NCBI GenBank assembly: GCA_035705495.1
Contig: DASSWB010000067.1
Location: forward strand, 1-38,423
Source of the DNA: DASSWB01 sp035705495
Lineage (GTDB): Bacteria; Bacteroidota; Bacteroidia; Flavobacteriales; Flavobacteriaceae
Length of the DNA: 38,423 nt
Direction: 5' to 3'
Both the position numbers and the translations under genes were made by a program. Under the pieces are notes generated by a model that was given only the letters and a program-made list of their open reading frames with translations, had not been told where the DNA came from and made no database searches. Shown piece by piece: positions 9,428 to 17,387 of this stretch; position 1 is the first letter of the stretch; each line of letters begins with the position of its first letter.

Positions 9428-11395
9428 TTATTCCTCAACTATCTCGTAAACAAACTCAGTGCTGTATCCTTCCATTCCACCAGAAGTGCTTGTCGCGCCA
9501 CTACCTCTACTTTTGCTATAGCTTTGTTGAATGAAATTTTCCAAAGGATTTTGATTTCCGCTTCTCGTTCCTTCGCCACGGGTTTGGACGGTGGGTTGAA
9601 AATTGATGGGAGAAGATGTGGCAAATCCTTTTAATACCAATTTTTCATAGGGAGGACCAAAGGAAAAAATACAATCTTTGAAAACCATTGTCTGTCCCGG
9701 GGCCAATTTTCTTTCATTGTCATTGAAATCACAATTGTCATTTGGCATAAATGGCATAATTTCACCTTGGGTATTTATCTCAATAATGCTGAAGTAAAGC
9801 GGCCTATCACTTTTGTTGGTCACCTGAAGCACGACAAAATCATCTTGCGTATTTACCTGAAAAGTTCCTGCTTCATTTAGATTTTCGGTTTCGGGTTTTA
9901 ATTCTCCTATTGTACCCGTTTCAATGTCATATTCAATGGGAAGCAATTTAAATTCAAATTCGTATTTTTCGTTTTTAAGGCTTAAATTTTTAAGATATTG
10001 ACCTTGAGCAAAATTGAAAAGTTTTTGGTTTATTGATTCCAAAGCGCCAGTTCCTCGTTCTTTATTGATTTCATTCAACGTCTCAACCCCACGTGAAACA
10101 TTTAAGGTAAAACTTTCTCCATCTTTCATCACAAAAACATCGGCCTGTAATGTATCAGCAACCACTTCACCCAAATTATTTTGCTTTAGAAAATCGGTTA
10201 TTCCATTTTTTATTTCTGAATCTGTAACAGTTTCATCCAAATATACTTTCAATGAAATATCACCGTAAGAAGGTTCATCAATAAAAACCCAAAAATCCTT
10301 TTCGTTGGAAGTCGGCAACGCTTTATCCAGCTTGATAATCGATTCATTAAATTTTGCATTGCTAATATTTCCTTTTGCCAAAACCTTATCCTCTTCTACT
10401 TCCGTTGTTCCCGCGGGAAGTATTTTCACTGTGGTATTTTTAAAAATCCTTTGAATTTTTCCCGCGTTCATTCTTATCAAATCGGGTCGGGTAATGTCAG
10501 TGACTTCAAAATACGGTTGTTGTGCAACATATTCCCCTTTAAAAAGTTTGTAATTGGTATCCCCTTCTATGGTAGGAGTTTGTTTCGGGGAAATGACATT
10601 CATATTGGCAGCTATTTTTGCGAATAACTGTCGGTACGTAAAATCTGATCCGAGTTCGTTCATTGCTTCGGAAAAAGCAAAACTCAGGGATCCGTAACCT
10701 TCGTATTCATAATTCAGCTCATCAGCCGAAGCACCGGAAATCATTACAAATGGTGCGGCATCTTGAGATACTTTCGAACGTTCAAACATATCGCTTCCAG
10801 CGGTTTTAACATCGTCCGAAGCTTTCCAACCTGCCGGTGCAAACGTTCCTTCGCCGCCTCGGGTCACTGCTCCTCTTGTCGCGGATCCTGAATGGCAACT
10901 GTCCAGCAAAAATAAAAGTTGCCCGTTTTTTCCCAGCTTATTTCTAAAACTTGTCATCAAATTTCCCAGCTCATCGTCCCGTAGATGGTTTTCTCCTTTA
11001 TAATTGTGAGTGTATTTGACAAATGCATCATAAGGAATAAGCGCTTCGTCCTTACCATCAATTTCCTCGCCGTTATCATCAAAAATCTGTTGGCCGTGAC
11101 CGGAATAATGTATTACTACAATATCACCTTCCGCAATACGGTTTTTAAGACGTTGCATAGCTTCCATAATGCCTTTTTTGGTTGCTTGTTCGTTGATCAA
11201 TACTTCAATGTTTTCCTCTAAAAAACCTTGATTTAGTAGTGTCTGTTTAATCAGGGGAACATCATTTACGGAACTAATTGCACCCCAACCGGTTTTTGCA
11301 GGATAATCCCCGACTGCAATAATAAGCGCGTGTTTGTTGGCGAGTAGATTCTGACAGCAAAACAAAGCAAAGATCAGAATTATGAATTTTTTCAT
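9428..11395 (-). CDS. Secreted metacaspase-like protease with DUF4384-like C-terminal domain
   Basis: 655 residues. A signal peptide (1-19, ending NLLA) is followed directly by the caspase core (KHALIIAVGDY). The catalytic His is H100 in HYSGHGQQ and the catalytic Cys is C167 in LLDSCHSG. The acidic string after the His (DDNGEEIDGKDEALIPYD) is the pattern of metacaspases, which as a family prefer Arg or Lys at P1 and often need calcium. A middle region of about 300-500 includes a DUF4384-type beta domain around 515-595 (LYFSIIEINTQGEIMPFMPN). The tail is rich in Gly, Ser and Arg. Six of about 18 Arg residues are followed by Gly, including TRG at 173-175 and 178-180 just after the catalytic Cys, which could allow self-processing. 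It is co-directional with the 465-residue gene 21 nt upstream. Confidence 0.9.
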   Translation of the reverse strand: MKKFIILIFALFCCQNLLANKHALIIAVGDYPAKTGWGAISSVNDVPLIKQTLLNQGFLEENIEVLINEQATKKGIMEAMQRLKNRIAEGDIVVIHYSGHGQQIFDDNGEEIDGKDEALIPYDAFVKYTHNYKGENHLRDDELGNLMTSFRNKLGKNGQLLFLLDSCHSGSATRGAVTRGGEGTFAPAGWKASDDVKTAGSDMFERSKVSQDAAPFVMISGASADELNYEYEGYGSLSFAFSEAMNELGSDFTYRQLFAKIAANMNVISPKQTPTIEGDTNYKLFKGEYVAQQPYFEVTDITRPDLIRMNAGKIQRIFKNTTVKILPAGTTEVEEDKVLAKGNISNAKFNESIIKLDKALPTSNEKDFWVFIDEPSYGDISLKVYLDETVTDSEIKNGITDFLKQNNLGEVVADTLQADVFVMKDGESFTLNVSRGVETLNEINKERGTGALESINQKLFNFAQGQYLKNLSLKNEKYEFEFKLLPIEYDIETGTIGELKPETENLNEAGTFQVNTQDDFVVLQVTNKSDRPLYFSIIEINTQGEIMPFMPNDNCDFNDNERKLAPGQTMVFKDCIFSFGPPYEKLVLKGFATSSPINFQPTVQTRGEGTRSGNQNPLENFIQQSYSKSRGSGATSTSGGMEGYSTEFVYEIVEE

Positions 11396-11416
11396 TCTTT
11401 AATTTATTTAAAAAAT

Positions 11417-12814
11417 TTAATTAATGTCGAATAAGCTGAAAGAGATTCCGAAGAAATATCCGAAGTCATAAACACTTCGAGTAATATTTTCGATGTCATT
11501 GGAAATGGTTTCGTCACCGATGGCCAAACCATCAGTTAATCTTGTTACAGGCCCAAAAGCCAAACCTCCGGATAATGCGAGTCTGCTTTTACTCCCCAAG
11601 AAAATCGACGGACCAAAAAGAAAATTAATACCACTGATATCGCTCGATATGGGTATGGAAATACCAAAACTTCCGCCGAGATTGAAATTTTCTCCCATCA
11701 TTGGATAAAAATTGATCATCGTACTAAGGTTGGGCGTAAAGAAATCATTTTTTTCCGCGCCGATTATATTTTCCTCATCGATGTAAAAATTCTTGGAAGA
11801 GGAGCCAAAATTATTTAGGGTAAGCGCGATGCTTGAATTGATTTTAAAACCGCCTTTTGCAAAAAGTTGGATATTTCTGGTTTTTAAAGTTGTAACGGCA
11901 TTGTCCATATCTGATTCCTGAGAAAAATCACTCTGCAGAAATTTCATTTCAATATTCACTTTGTCAGATTCCATTTGGTAATCGTAGGTTCTGGAAAACG
12001 AAGAAGCTTCCAAGGCCGCATATAGCGATTTGATTTTATTGATATCTTCAGTCGTGGCGGTAGTGGAAGATTCGAGAGATGCCATTAATTCCTGTAGATC
12101 CGCAAAAGCGCTATTTCTTGCAATTAATTCCCCTCTAGAAACTGGGGCGTCATTCATTTCTTCACTCGAAATCTCATTTGCCATTGCAGAAATATCACTC
12201 ATAATTGCCTGTTTATCGGTTTGCACCACTTTTTCAACATTGGAGAGATACAAATAAAAATTCTCATTTGGATCGGACAGTCTCGCATCGGCTTGCATTC
12301 CTGCAACTTCTTTTAAATTCTCTAAAATAGTTTCCTTATCTAAATTTGGATTGAGAAGATTGGAAACCAAAGTGGTTTTTACTGCGGAAATATTTGTGAC
12401 GATTTCATTTAAATCCGAAAATTTATTTACCACCCCCTGCCCACGGGATTTTCCTGTGAAAAGCGTATCTGTTGGTAAATTCTGAACATTCAGATTTAGT
12501 TTATCACCAGAAAAAGCATTTATTCCACCCAGCAGAGATCCGAAGTTAAAACCCTGTCCGGACTGGTGTATTGTTTCTTCTTTGACATCAGAAACTACAT
12601 TCACGGCAAAAGGATTTACATTTTGCAATTCAATTTCCACTAGACTATTTCTTTTTATTCTGGGTTTTGATAACGTATCTGCGATTTCATTTTTCTCGTT
12701 CAGTAAATAATAGGAGATGTTTTCGGTGTTATAATCATACACTACTCTATAGCGTTCTTGACTAAAACTCATAGCGGAAATACTTACCGCAACGAAGAAT
12801 AAAAGCTTGCGCAT
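11417..12814 (-). CDS. Exported protein of unknown function with barrel-like C-terminus, paired with the metacaspase
   Basis: 465 residues. Residues 1-19 form a signal peptide (MRKLLFFVAVSISAMSFSQ) without a lipobox. Residues about 135-275 are helical in character and rich in Glu, Ser and Ala (possible coiled coil). Residues about 315-465 alternate hydrophobic and polar residues with Gly turns and end FGYFFGISFSLFDIN, which looks like several strands of an outer-membrane beta-barrel. I do not recognise a family. S-R-G tripeptides occur at 123-125 and 227-229. It is the first gene of the leftward pair, 21 nt ahead of the metacaspase gene, so it may anchor, activate or be cut by it; this is inference from position. 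Confidence 0.8.
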   Translation of the reverse strand: MRKLLFFVAVSISAMSFSQERYRVVYDYNTENISYYLLNEKNEIADTLSKPRIKRNSLVEIELQNVNPFAVNVVSDVKEETIHQSGQGFNFGSLLGGINAFSGDKLNLNVQNLPTDTLFTGKSRGQGVVNKFSDLNEIVTNISAVKTTLVSNLLNPNLDKETILENLKEVAGMQADARLSDPNENFYLYLSNVEKVVQTDKQAIMSDISAMANEISSEEMNDAPVSRGELIARNSAFADLQELMASLESSTTATTEDINKIKSLYAALEASSFSRTYDYQMESDKVNIEMKFLQSDFSQESDMDNAVTTLKTRNIQLFAKGGFKINSSIALTLNNFGSSSKNFYIDEENIIGAEKNDFFTPNLSTMINFYPMMGENFNLGGSFGISIPISSDISGINFLFGPSIFLGSKSRLALSGGLAFGPVTRLTDGLAIGDETISNDIENITRSVYDFGYFFGISFSLFDIN

Positions 12815-13036
12815 TTGTGAAAAAATTAAGAATTACTTAAAATAAAAGTATAAAAAAAATTTGAGTCGTTATTAGAAAACAAGGAATTGAACGTTCTTCA
12901 CAAAAATATTGCAACGAAGGAAAAAGACTTCTCTGATTTTTTTCAATGCGAAAAATGCAAACGGAGCGACTCATTTTTTCTGAATAAAAAAATATGGGTT
13001 ATAAACTCGAACGATCGCGCAAACACTTTAAATAAC

Positions 13037-13072
13037 AAAACCCTCTACATCAATAAGATAAAGAGGGTTTTT
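13037..13072 (-). terminator. Terminator downstream of tRNA-Leu
   Basis: On the minus strand AAAACCCTCT…AGAGGGTTTT forms a 10-bp stem followed by GTTATTT. It would end the transcript containing tRNA-Leu and possibly the PepSY gene. The stretch 12815-13036 beside it is AT-rich and holds no gene I can support; it should contain the promoter of the 465-residue gene. Confidence 0.8.
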
Positions 13073-13073
13073 G

Positions 13074-13155
13074 TACTCGAGGTGGGAATCGAACCCACAC
13101 ATCCGAAAATACTGGATTTTGAATCCAGCGCGTCTACCAATTCCGCCACTCGAGC
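13074..13155 (-). tRNA. tRNA-Leu (anticodon CAA)
   Basis: An 82-nt cloverleaf reads on the minus strand. The acceptor stem GCTCGAG pairs with CTCGAGT (one G:T), with discriminator A. The D-arm has GGTAGACGC, the anticodon stem-loop is CTGGA-TTCAAAA-TCCAG with anticodon CAA, a short variable arm is present, and the T-arm has GGTTCGATTCC. CCA is not encoded. It lies 65 nt downstream of the PepSY gene and just ahead of a terminator. Confidence 0.96.
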
Positions 13156-13220
13156 AATAGGACGGCAAAAATAAAAAGAAAATTCTGTTTCACAATGGTT
13201 TTTTATTTTTAAAACAAAAA

Positions 13221-14345
13221 TTATTTCTTCTCCTTCTTCTTTCGCTTGTTCCACCAGATCAAAGTTCCCGTAATGGGCAAACTGGTCGCAATGAGGCAGG
13301 CAATAAAGTAAACAATTTTTGAAAAAGTACCGTAAATAGTTCCTGTGTGAATCGGTTTGATCAAAGAAGCAACTTGCACATTCAGCGGTTTCTCACTGAA
13401 AATTTCCTTGTGCAATACTTGTCCGTCCAAATCCAACACAAGCTCATCTGCAACAACGGGCGAAAATCTTTCTTCGCTGGTTTTTCTGATTTTAAAAACA
13501 TCGCTTTCTGAAGTCGGAAACGAAATGCTCGTGCTTCCCTTGTAGTTCAATTCGGTGGAAACAACTTCATGAACTTGCGCAATGGTCATTTTTTCAGATT
13601 CCAAAAAATCGGCTTCCGATTCAAACGTTGGACCGCCACCACGGTTGAAAACATTTGTGCCCAAAACCTGGCTTGCTCCTTCCCTGTACCATTCAAACGA
13701 CCAACAGAGTCCGGTTAATGTCATAACAACAAGAAAAATACAGGCATAAAAACCCAAAGTATTGTGCAAATCGTGGTTCACACGCTTCCATTTGGCAGAA
13801 AACTTTATTTTAAATCCAGATTTGAAATTTTTCCATTTCCATTTTTTTGGAAACCATAAAATGATTCCGCTTATCGAAATAAAAAGAAAAATGATACTTG
13901 CCACACCCACAATTGGGCGACCAATACTCGAATCGAGCAAAAGCCATCGGTGGAGCTTGAACATGCTCATAAAAAATCCGTCGAGAGAAGATTCTGGCGT
14001 TTGTTGGTATTCTCCCGTATATTGGTTTACGTAAAATGTGGTGCCACGTCTGTCTTCTGCAGAAGTTTTCACCTTGAATTCATAAGGCAATTCTGCAGAA
14101 GAGATTTCAACGCGGGTGACTTCACCTTCCGACTCAAGAATTGTTGCTAAAGCTTCCACAGGAATTAAATCGGAAGCTGCTTCAACTTCAAATTCCTCAA
14201 TAAAGGCTGATTTTATCTCTTCTTCAAAAGTTAGGATCGTTCCGCTAAGGCACACCAAAAAAAGAATGATTCCACTTCCCAATCCAAGCCAGAGATGCAC
14301 ATCGTTGGTGAATTTTCTGAAGGTATATTTTTTCTTTTTCTTCAT
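13221..14345 (-). CDS. PepSY-associated transmembrane protein (siderophore/iron uptake type)
   Basis: 374 residues with a basic N-terminus (MKKKKKYTFRKF) followed by NDVHLWLGLGSGIILFLV, the typical first helix of PepSY_TM proteins. Further membrane segments are near 144-166 (with SGIILWFPKKW), 195-215 and 345-363 (ATSLPITGTLIWWN). Periplasmic loops carry PepSY-like regions, and HRWLLL and HDLHNTLGFY motifs contain conserved His residues. Such proteins sit in the inner membrane and often accompany TonB-dependent siderophore receptors; some are ferric-siderophore reductases. The receptor gene lies upstream on the same strand, separated by 436 bp that contain a repeat, so a shared transcript is uncertain. 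Confidence 0.88.
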   Translation of the reverse strand: MKKKKKYTFRKFTNDVHLWLGLGSGIILFLVCLSGTILTFEEEIKSAFIEEFEVEAASDLIPVEALATILESEGEVTRVEISSAELPYEFKVKTSAEDRRGTTFYVNQYTGEYQQTPESSLDGFFMSMFKLHRWLLLDSSIGRPIVGVASIIFLFISISGIILWFPKKWKWKNFKSGFKIKFSAKWKRVNHDLHNTLGFYACIFLVVMTLTGLCWSFEWYREGASQVLGTNVFNRGGGPTFESEADFLESEKMTIAQVHEVVSTELNYKGSTSISFPTSESDVFKIRKTSEERFSPVVADELVLDLDGQVLHKEIFSEKPLNVQVASLIKPIHTGTIYGTFSKIVYFIACLIATSLPITGTLIWWNKRKKKEKK

Positions 14346-14499
14346 ATTAAATTAATTTTTAAGTTTAAAAAAACCACCTTGTTTAAAAAACCGTTGTTTT
14401 CCTCAATTTGGAGCCAGTAATAAATATTTAATCTTGCCGAAGGACTCGAAAGGATATTTATTTGTTTTTTGAATGTATTACTCTTTCCATATTTAAATC

Positions 14500-14712
14500 T
14501 TCCTTGCCCTTCATTTCTTTTGCTCGTCCAAAAGAAACGAAGCAAAGAAAAAGACGCCTTTTTTGAGGAATTTTTTGCCTCTCGCCAAAAACCGCTCTAA
14601 AAATTCTGCGGATAAGCGATGAAAAATCGCTTATCCTGAATCTCGAAATTTTTTTCGCTTTTCTACAAAAAAGGATCGCCAAAGAAGAGCACGCAGGTTT
14701 TCAGTATCAACG
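14500..14712. repeat. REP-like non-coding element between the siderophore receptor and PepSY gene
   Basis: The 436-bp gap 14346-14781 has no convincing gene. Its centre contains a perfect hairpin and several short inverted segments. Read on the minus strand it gives a spurious translation that includes LCFVSFGRAKEMK, a phrase I remember from falsely called ORFs in many flavobacterial genomes, which suggests a dispersed repeat. This rests on memory and shape; no second copy is in the window. Boundaries are approximate. Confidence 0.45.
14610..14636. repeat. Perfect 11-bp hairpin in the REP-like element
   Basis: GGATAAGCGAT and ATCGCTTATCC pair perfectly around a GAAAA loop. Flanking ATTC and GAAT could extend the stem across a small bulge. 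No T-tract follows directly on either strand, which fits a REP-type palindrome better than a terminator. Confidence 0.75.
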
Positions 14713-14781
14713 TTTTTTGTTTTATTTTATATATAGATCAACTTTTTTCCCATTACACTTACAATTTTCATTTTATGGATT

Positions 14782-17166
14782 TTAAAACGAATAACTCAAA
14801 ACTCCGGCAAATGTACGCGGATCGGTTTGATTGATATATCTCGTTCTATAGGCGTTATATCCAATTTCATCAAAAATATTATTGACTAAAAATTGTAAGC
14901 TCCAATGTCTGTTGAACTGATATTCAGCCTGAAAATTAACCAAAGTATAAGCTTCAACATTAAAAGGTTTTTGTCCCGGTACAATTCCTTCATGCGTTAC
15001 GGCACCGGCCGACCAGTCATTGATGGGTCGTTCGCCGGTATAATAAGCTCCTGCCCCCAAAGACAATCCTTTTAAATTTCCGAGGAAATGATAATTGGCG
15101 TAAGCATTGAAAGTATGTTTTGGTGTATTTAAAGGCGCCGAACCATACACGTAAGAAGTATGTTCCTTGTATTGTGCATCTATATAAGAATAACCTGTAA
15201 TGACTTCCAAATTTTCAAGAGGTCGTCCGGTTAATTCGATTTCAATTCCCTGACGTTGATCGTTTCCTCCTTTTGCATAAAAACCTGTTTCTACCCAGTT
15301 TTCGTCGTAAACCGGTAAATTGATGTCCTTATTATTAATCTTGAAAAAAGTCAAGTTGAAACGCAACCTGCTATCCAGCCAATTGGTTTTTACACCGGCT
15401 TCAAATTGATCGAATCTTTCGTTGCCCAATTCCTCCCCGTTTTCACTAAGCCTTGCAGCAGTCCGCGGATAAGAACTATTAGTATAAGAAGCAAAAAAGT
15501 TCATGTTTTCAAAAGGTGAAATAATTATACCTCCAAGCGGATTGATCGCATCGCTTCTGTTATTTTCATTTCCAGAAATGGTTTCCGTACTGCTATAACG
15601 CAAACCTAAAAAGGTTTTTAGCCAAGAATTAAAAGTAATCACATCTTGGGCAACAAAACCGATTGCTTTTGATTTTCCACTCCCTATATTGGGATTCCCA
15701 AAAACAATATCTTCTGGAAGATTGTTGCTGTTTTCGGTTGAAAATACATCAATTACATCTACACTTGAAGCAGATTGGCTAAAGGTGCTAAAATCTGTTG
15801 TTCTATAATCAAACCCGACTTGAAATGTATGCTTGATTTTTCCTGTGGCAATTTCGTCACCAATCAAATCGAATTGAATCACACTGTTGTCATCATCCCG
15901 TGTAGAAATTGAATAACCACGGTTTCTTAGATTGTAAATGGGTTGCTCATTTTGAACGACGGGATTCCCCAAACTGGCTCCTTTGTCGTCCAAATGCAGA
16001 CTGGAATTGTAAAAAGCAGCCTTCAGCATTAATTTATCGGTCAGTTCGTGATCCATTCTGATGGCGTAAGTTGTATTTTCTGTAATTGACCGGTCGTTTT
16101 CAAAACCTAAAAATACGTCATGCGATAAATCATAAATGGCATTCACATCATTTTCGGCCAAGTTCAAGGTTCCTACATCTGGCGTTCTACTATCGTTGAA
16201 ATGATCCAATTCTAAAGTCAATGTGGTTTTATCATTCACTTTCCATTGCAAAGACGGATTGATGTAAAACCTTTCCGAAGAAATTCCGGATCGATAACTA
16301 TCGGCGCGTTCCAAAGCTCCGTTAATTCTGAAAGCCAACGTATTTTCTTCATTCAACGGACCAAAAACATCAAAAGTTGGTCGTACCTGTCCGTAAGTTC
16401 CAATTCTCATGGAAGCTTCTCCGCCAAAATAATATTTTGGTGTTTTGGTCACGATATTGATCACACCACCCGGACTTCCCAAATCGGTCGCCACTCCTTG
16501 AGTGATGGAAGCCGCTCCCTTTAAAACCTGAATATTATCGACACCTTGCATATCGGTTAATATTCCTGTCCCACGGAAATCAGAGTGAACACGTACACCA
16601 TTTTTTAAAATTGGAATTCCGCGGAAACCTCTTGAAGACATACTTTCCCTTTTGTTTCCATAAGTCGCAAATGTGTAAACACCTGGAACATTTTTCGTTG
16701 CTTCAGAAATCGTAAGTGCACCTTGATCTTCAATTAATTTATCCGAAATGACCGAAATACTCTGAATTTGCTCGTAAGGCGCGAGAGGCAATCGGGTCAA
16801 AGCCTCTATTTTATCAGGCTGCTTGTAACGATTTCCAAAAATTTCGACTTGCTCCAGTTCCGAATCGTTCTCAAGTGTAAAATTGAGCGTCATGGTTTCT
16901 TGTGAATCCACAACAACTCGAAGGGATGATTTTTTAAAGCCGATGGCCGTTGCATAAACTTCCCAATTCCCAGTTGGAATATCGCCAAGCGTAAAATCGC
17001 CGTTTTCATCTGCTACGGTTCCAAGTTGTAGCTCTTGGATAAAAACAGTCGCATAAGGAATGGGATCTTGATTAGCGTCTTGTACATGACCTTTTATTTG
17101 ACCGGTATTTTGACATAAAACAATTTGTGCAAATAGGAAAAATCCAATTGAATAGAAAAATTTCAT
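14782..17166 (-). CDS. TonB-dependent siderophore receptor with N-terminal carboxypeptidase-like domain
   Basis: 794 residues, an outer-membrane receptor that imports a ferric siderophore using TonB energy. Residues 1-18 form a signal peptide. A CarboxypepD_reg-like domain follows at about 22-95 (GQIKGHVQDANQDPIPYATV). The plug lies at about 120-245, with the VEIFGNRY segment before it and the motifs SRGFRGIPILKNGVRV and GSPGGVINIVTKTP. The rest is the barrel, with typical alternating strands, ending in AGVLSYSF with a terminal Phe. This matches the siderophore receptor subfamily rather than SusC; the exact ligand cannot be read. Its promoter is flanked by two similar palindromes, suggesting iron control. 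The PepSY gene lies downstream on the same strand. Confidence 0.95.
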   Translation of the reverse strand: MKFFYSIGFFLFAQIVLCQNTGQIKGHVQDANQDPIPYATVFIQELQLGTVADENGDFTLGDIPTGNWEVYATAIGFKKSSLRVVVDSQETMTLNFTLENDSELEQVEIFGNRYKQPDKIEALTRLPLAPYEQIQSISVISDKLIEDQGALTISEATKNVPGVYTFATYGNKRESMSSRGFRGIPILKNGVRVHSDFRGTGILTDMQGVDNIQVLKGAASITQGVATDLGSPGGVINIVTKTPKYYFGGEASMRIGTYGQVRPTFDVFGPLNEENTLAFRINGALERADSYRSGISSERFYINPSLQWKVNDKTTLTLELDHFNDSRTPDVGTLNLAENDVNAIYDLSHDVFLGFENDRSITENTTYAIRMDHELTDKLMLKAAFYNSSLHLDDKGASLGNPVVQNEQPIYNLRNRGYSISTRDDDNSVIQFDLIGDEIATGKIKHTFQVGFDYRTTDFSTFSQSASSVDVIDVFSTENSNNLPEDIVFGNPNIGSGKSKAIGFVAQDVITFNSWLKTFLGLRYSSTETISGNENNRSDAINPLGGIIISPFENMNFFASYTNSSYPRTAARLSENGEELGNERFDQFEAGVKTNWLDSRLRFNLTFFKINNKDINLPVYDENWVETGFYAKGGNDQRQGIEIELTGRPLENLEVITGYSYIDAQYKEHTSYVYGSAPLNTPKHTFNAYANYHFLGNLKGLSLGAGAYYTGERPINDWSAGAVTHEGIVPGQKPFNVEAYTLVNFQAEYQFNRHWSLQFLVNNIFDEIGYNAYRTRYINQTDPRTFAGVLSYSF

Positions 17167-17183
17167 TTTGTTAAAGCTGGTTT

Positions 17184-17206
17184 TTATTTAGACTGAATTA
17201 AAATAA
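17184..17206. promoter_or_regulatory. Putative iron-responsive operator, copy 2 (near the transcription start)
   Basis: A 23-bp imperfect palindrome starting TTATTTAGACTG and ending AAAATAA. It differs from the copy at 17245-17267 at only 3 of 23 positions. It lies a few bases downstream of the predicted -7 box of the siderophore receptor, where a bound repressor would block transcription. The regulator (Fur or DtxR family) is inferred from context. Confidence 0.5.
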
Positions 17207-17211
17207 AAGCG

Positions 17212-17239
17212 CAAAAATAACAAGGGGCGCACAAACAAA
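17212..17239 (-). promoter_or_regulatory. Predicted promoter of the siderophore receptor
   Basis: On the minus strand TATTTTTG (complement of 17212-17219) matches TAnnTTTG, and TTTG (complement of 17236-17239) lies 16 nt upstream as a -33 element. The spacing is one base shorter than the usual range. The promoter is bracketed by two matching palindromes. Confidence 0.5.
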
Positions 17240-17244
17240 AAAGC

Positions 17245-17267
17245 TTATTTAGAATTAATTTAAATAA
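17245..17267. promoter_or_regulatory. Putative iron-responsive operator, copy 1 (upstream of -33)
   Basis: A 23-bp imperfect palindrome starting TTATTTAGAATT and ending TAAATAA, with outer arms TTATTTA/TAAATAA complementary over 7 bp. It lies just upstream of the receptor's -33 element and between the divergent receptor and HupE-like genes, so it could serve both. Confidence 0.5.
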
Positions 17268-17387
17268 ATTTTTATTACTTGCTGAATCCTAATTTATTAC
17301 AACGCCAAGAAAAAAAATTGCAGCCGTTTTCTTCTTTGCCATTTTATGAATAAATCGTACTTTCGGCTCTTTCTGAAACTATTGAAC

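Noticed and set aside
4057..12814. Caspase locus as a cytosolic antiphage or cell-death module
   Set aside because: All four proteins have signal peptides or a lipobox, and no gasdermin, NTPase sensor or toxin-like gene is next to them.
12887..13174. 95-residue plus-strand open frame
   Set aside because: It runs through the terminator and the tRNA-Leu gene on the other strand, so it cannot be a real protein gene.
14458..14682. 74-residue minus-strand open frame
   Set aside because: It lies in the hairpin-rich REP-like element and resembles recurrent spurious ORFs; there is no plausible protein pattern.
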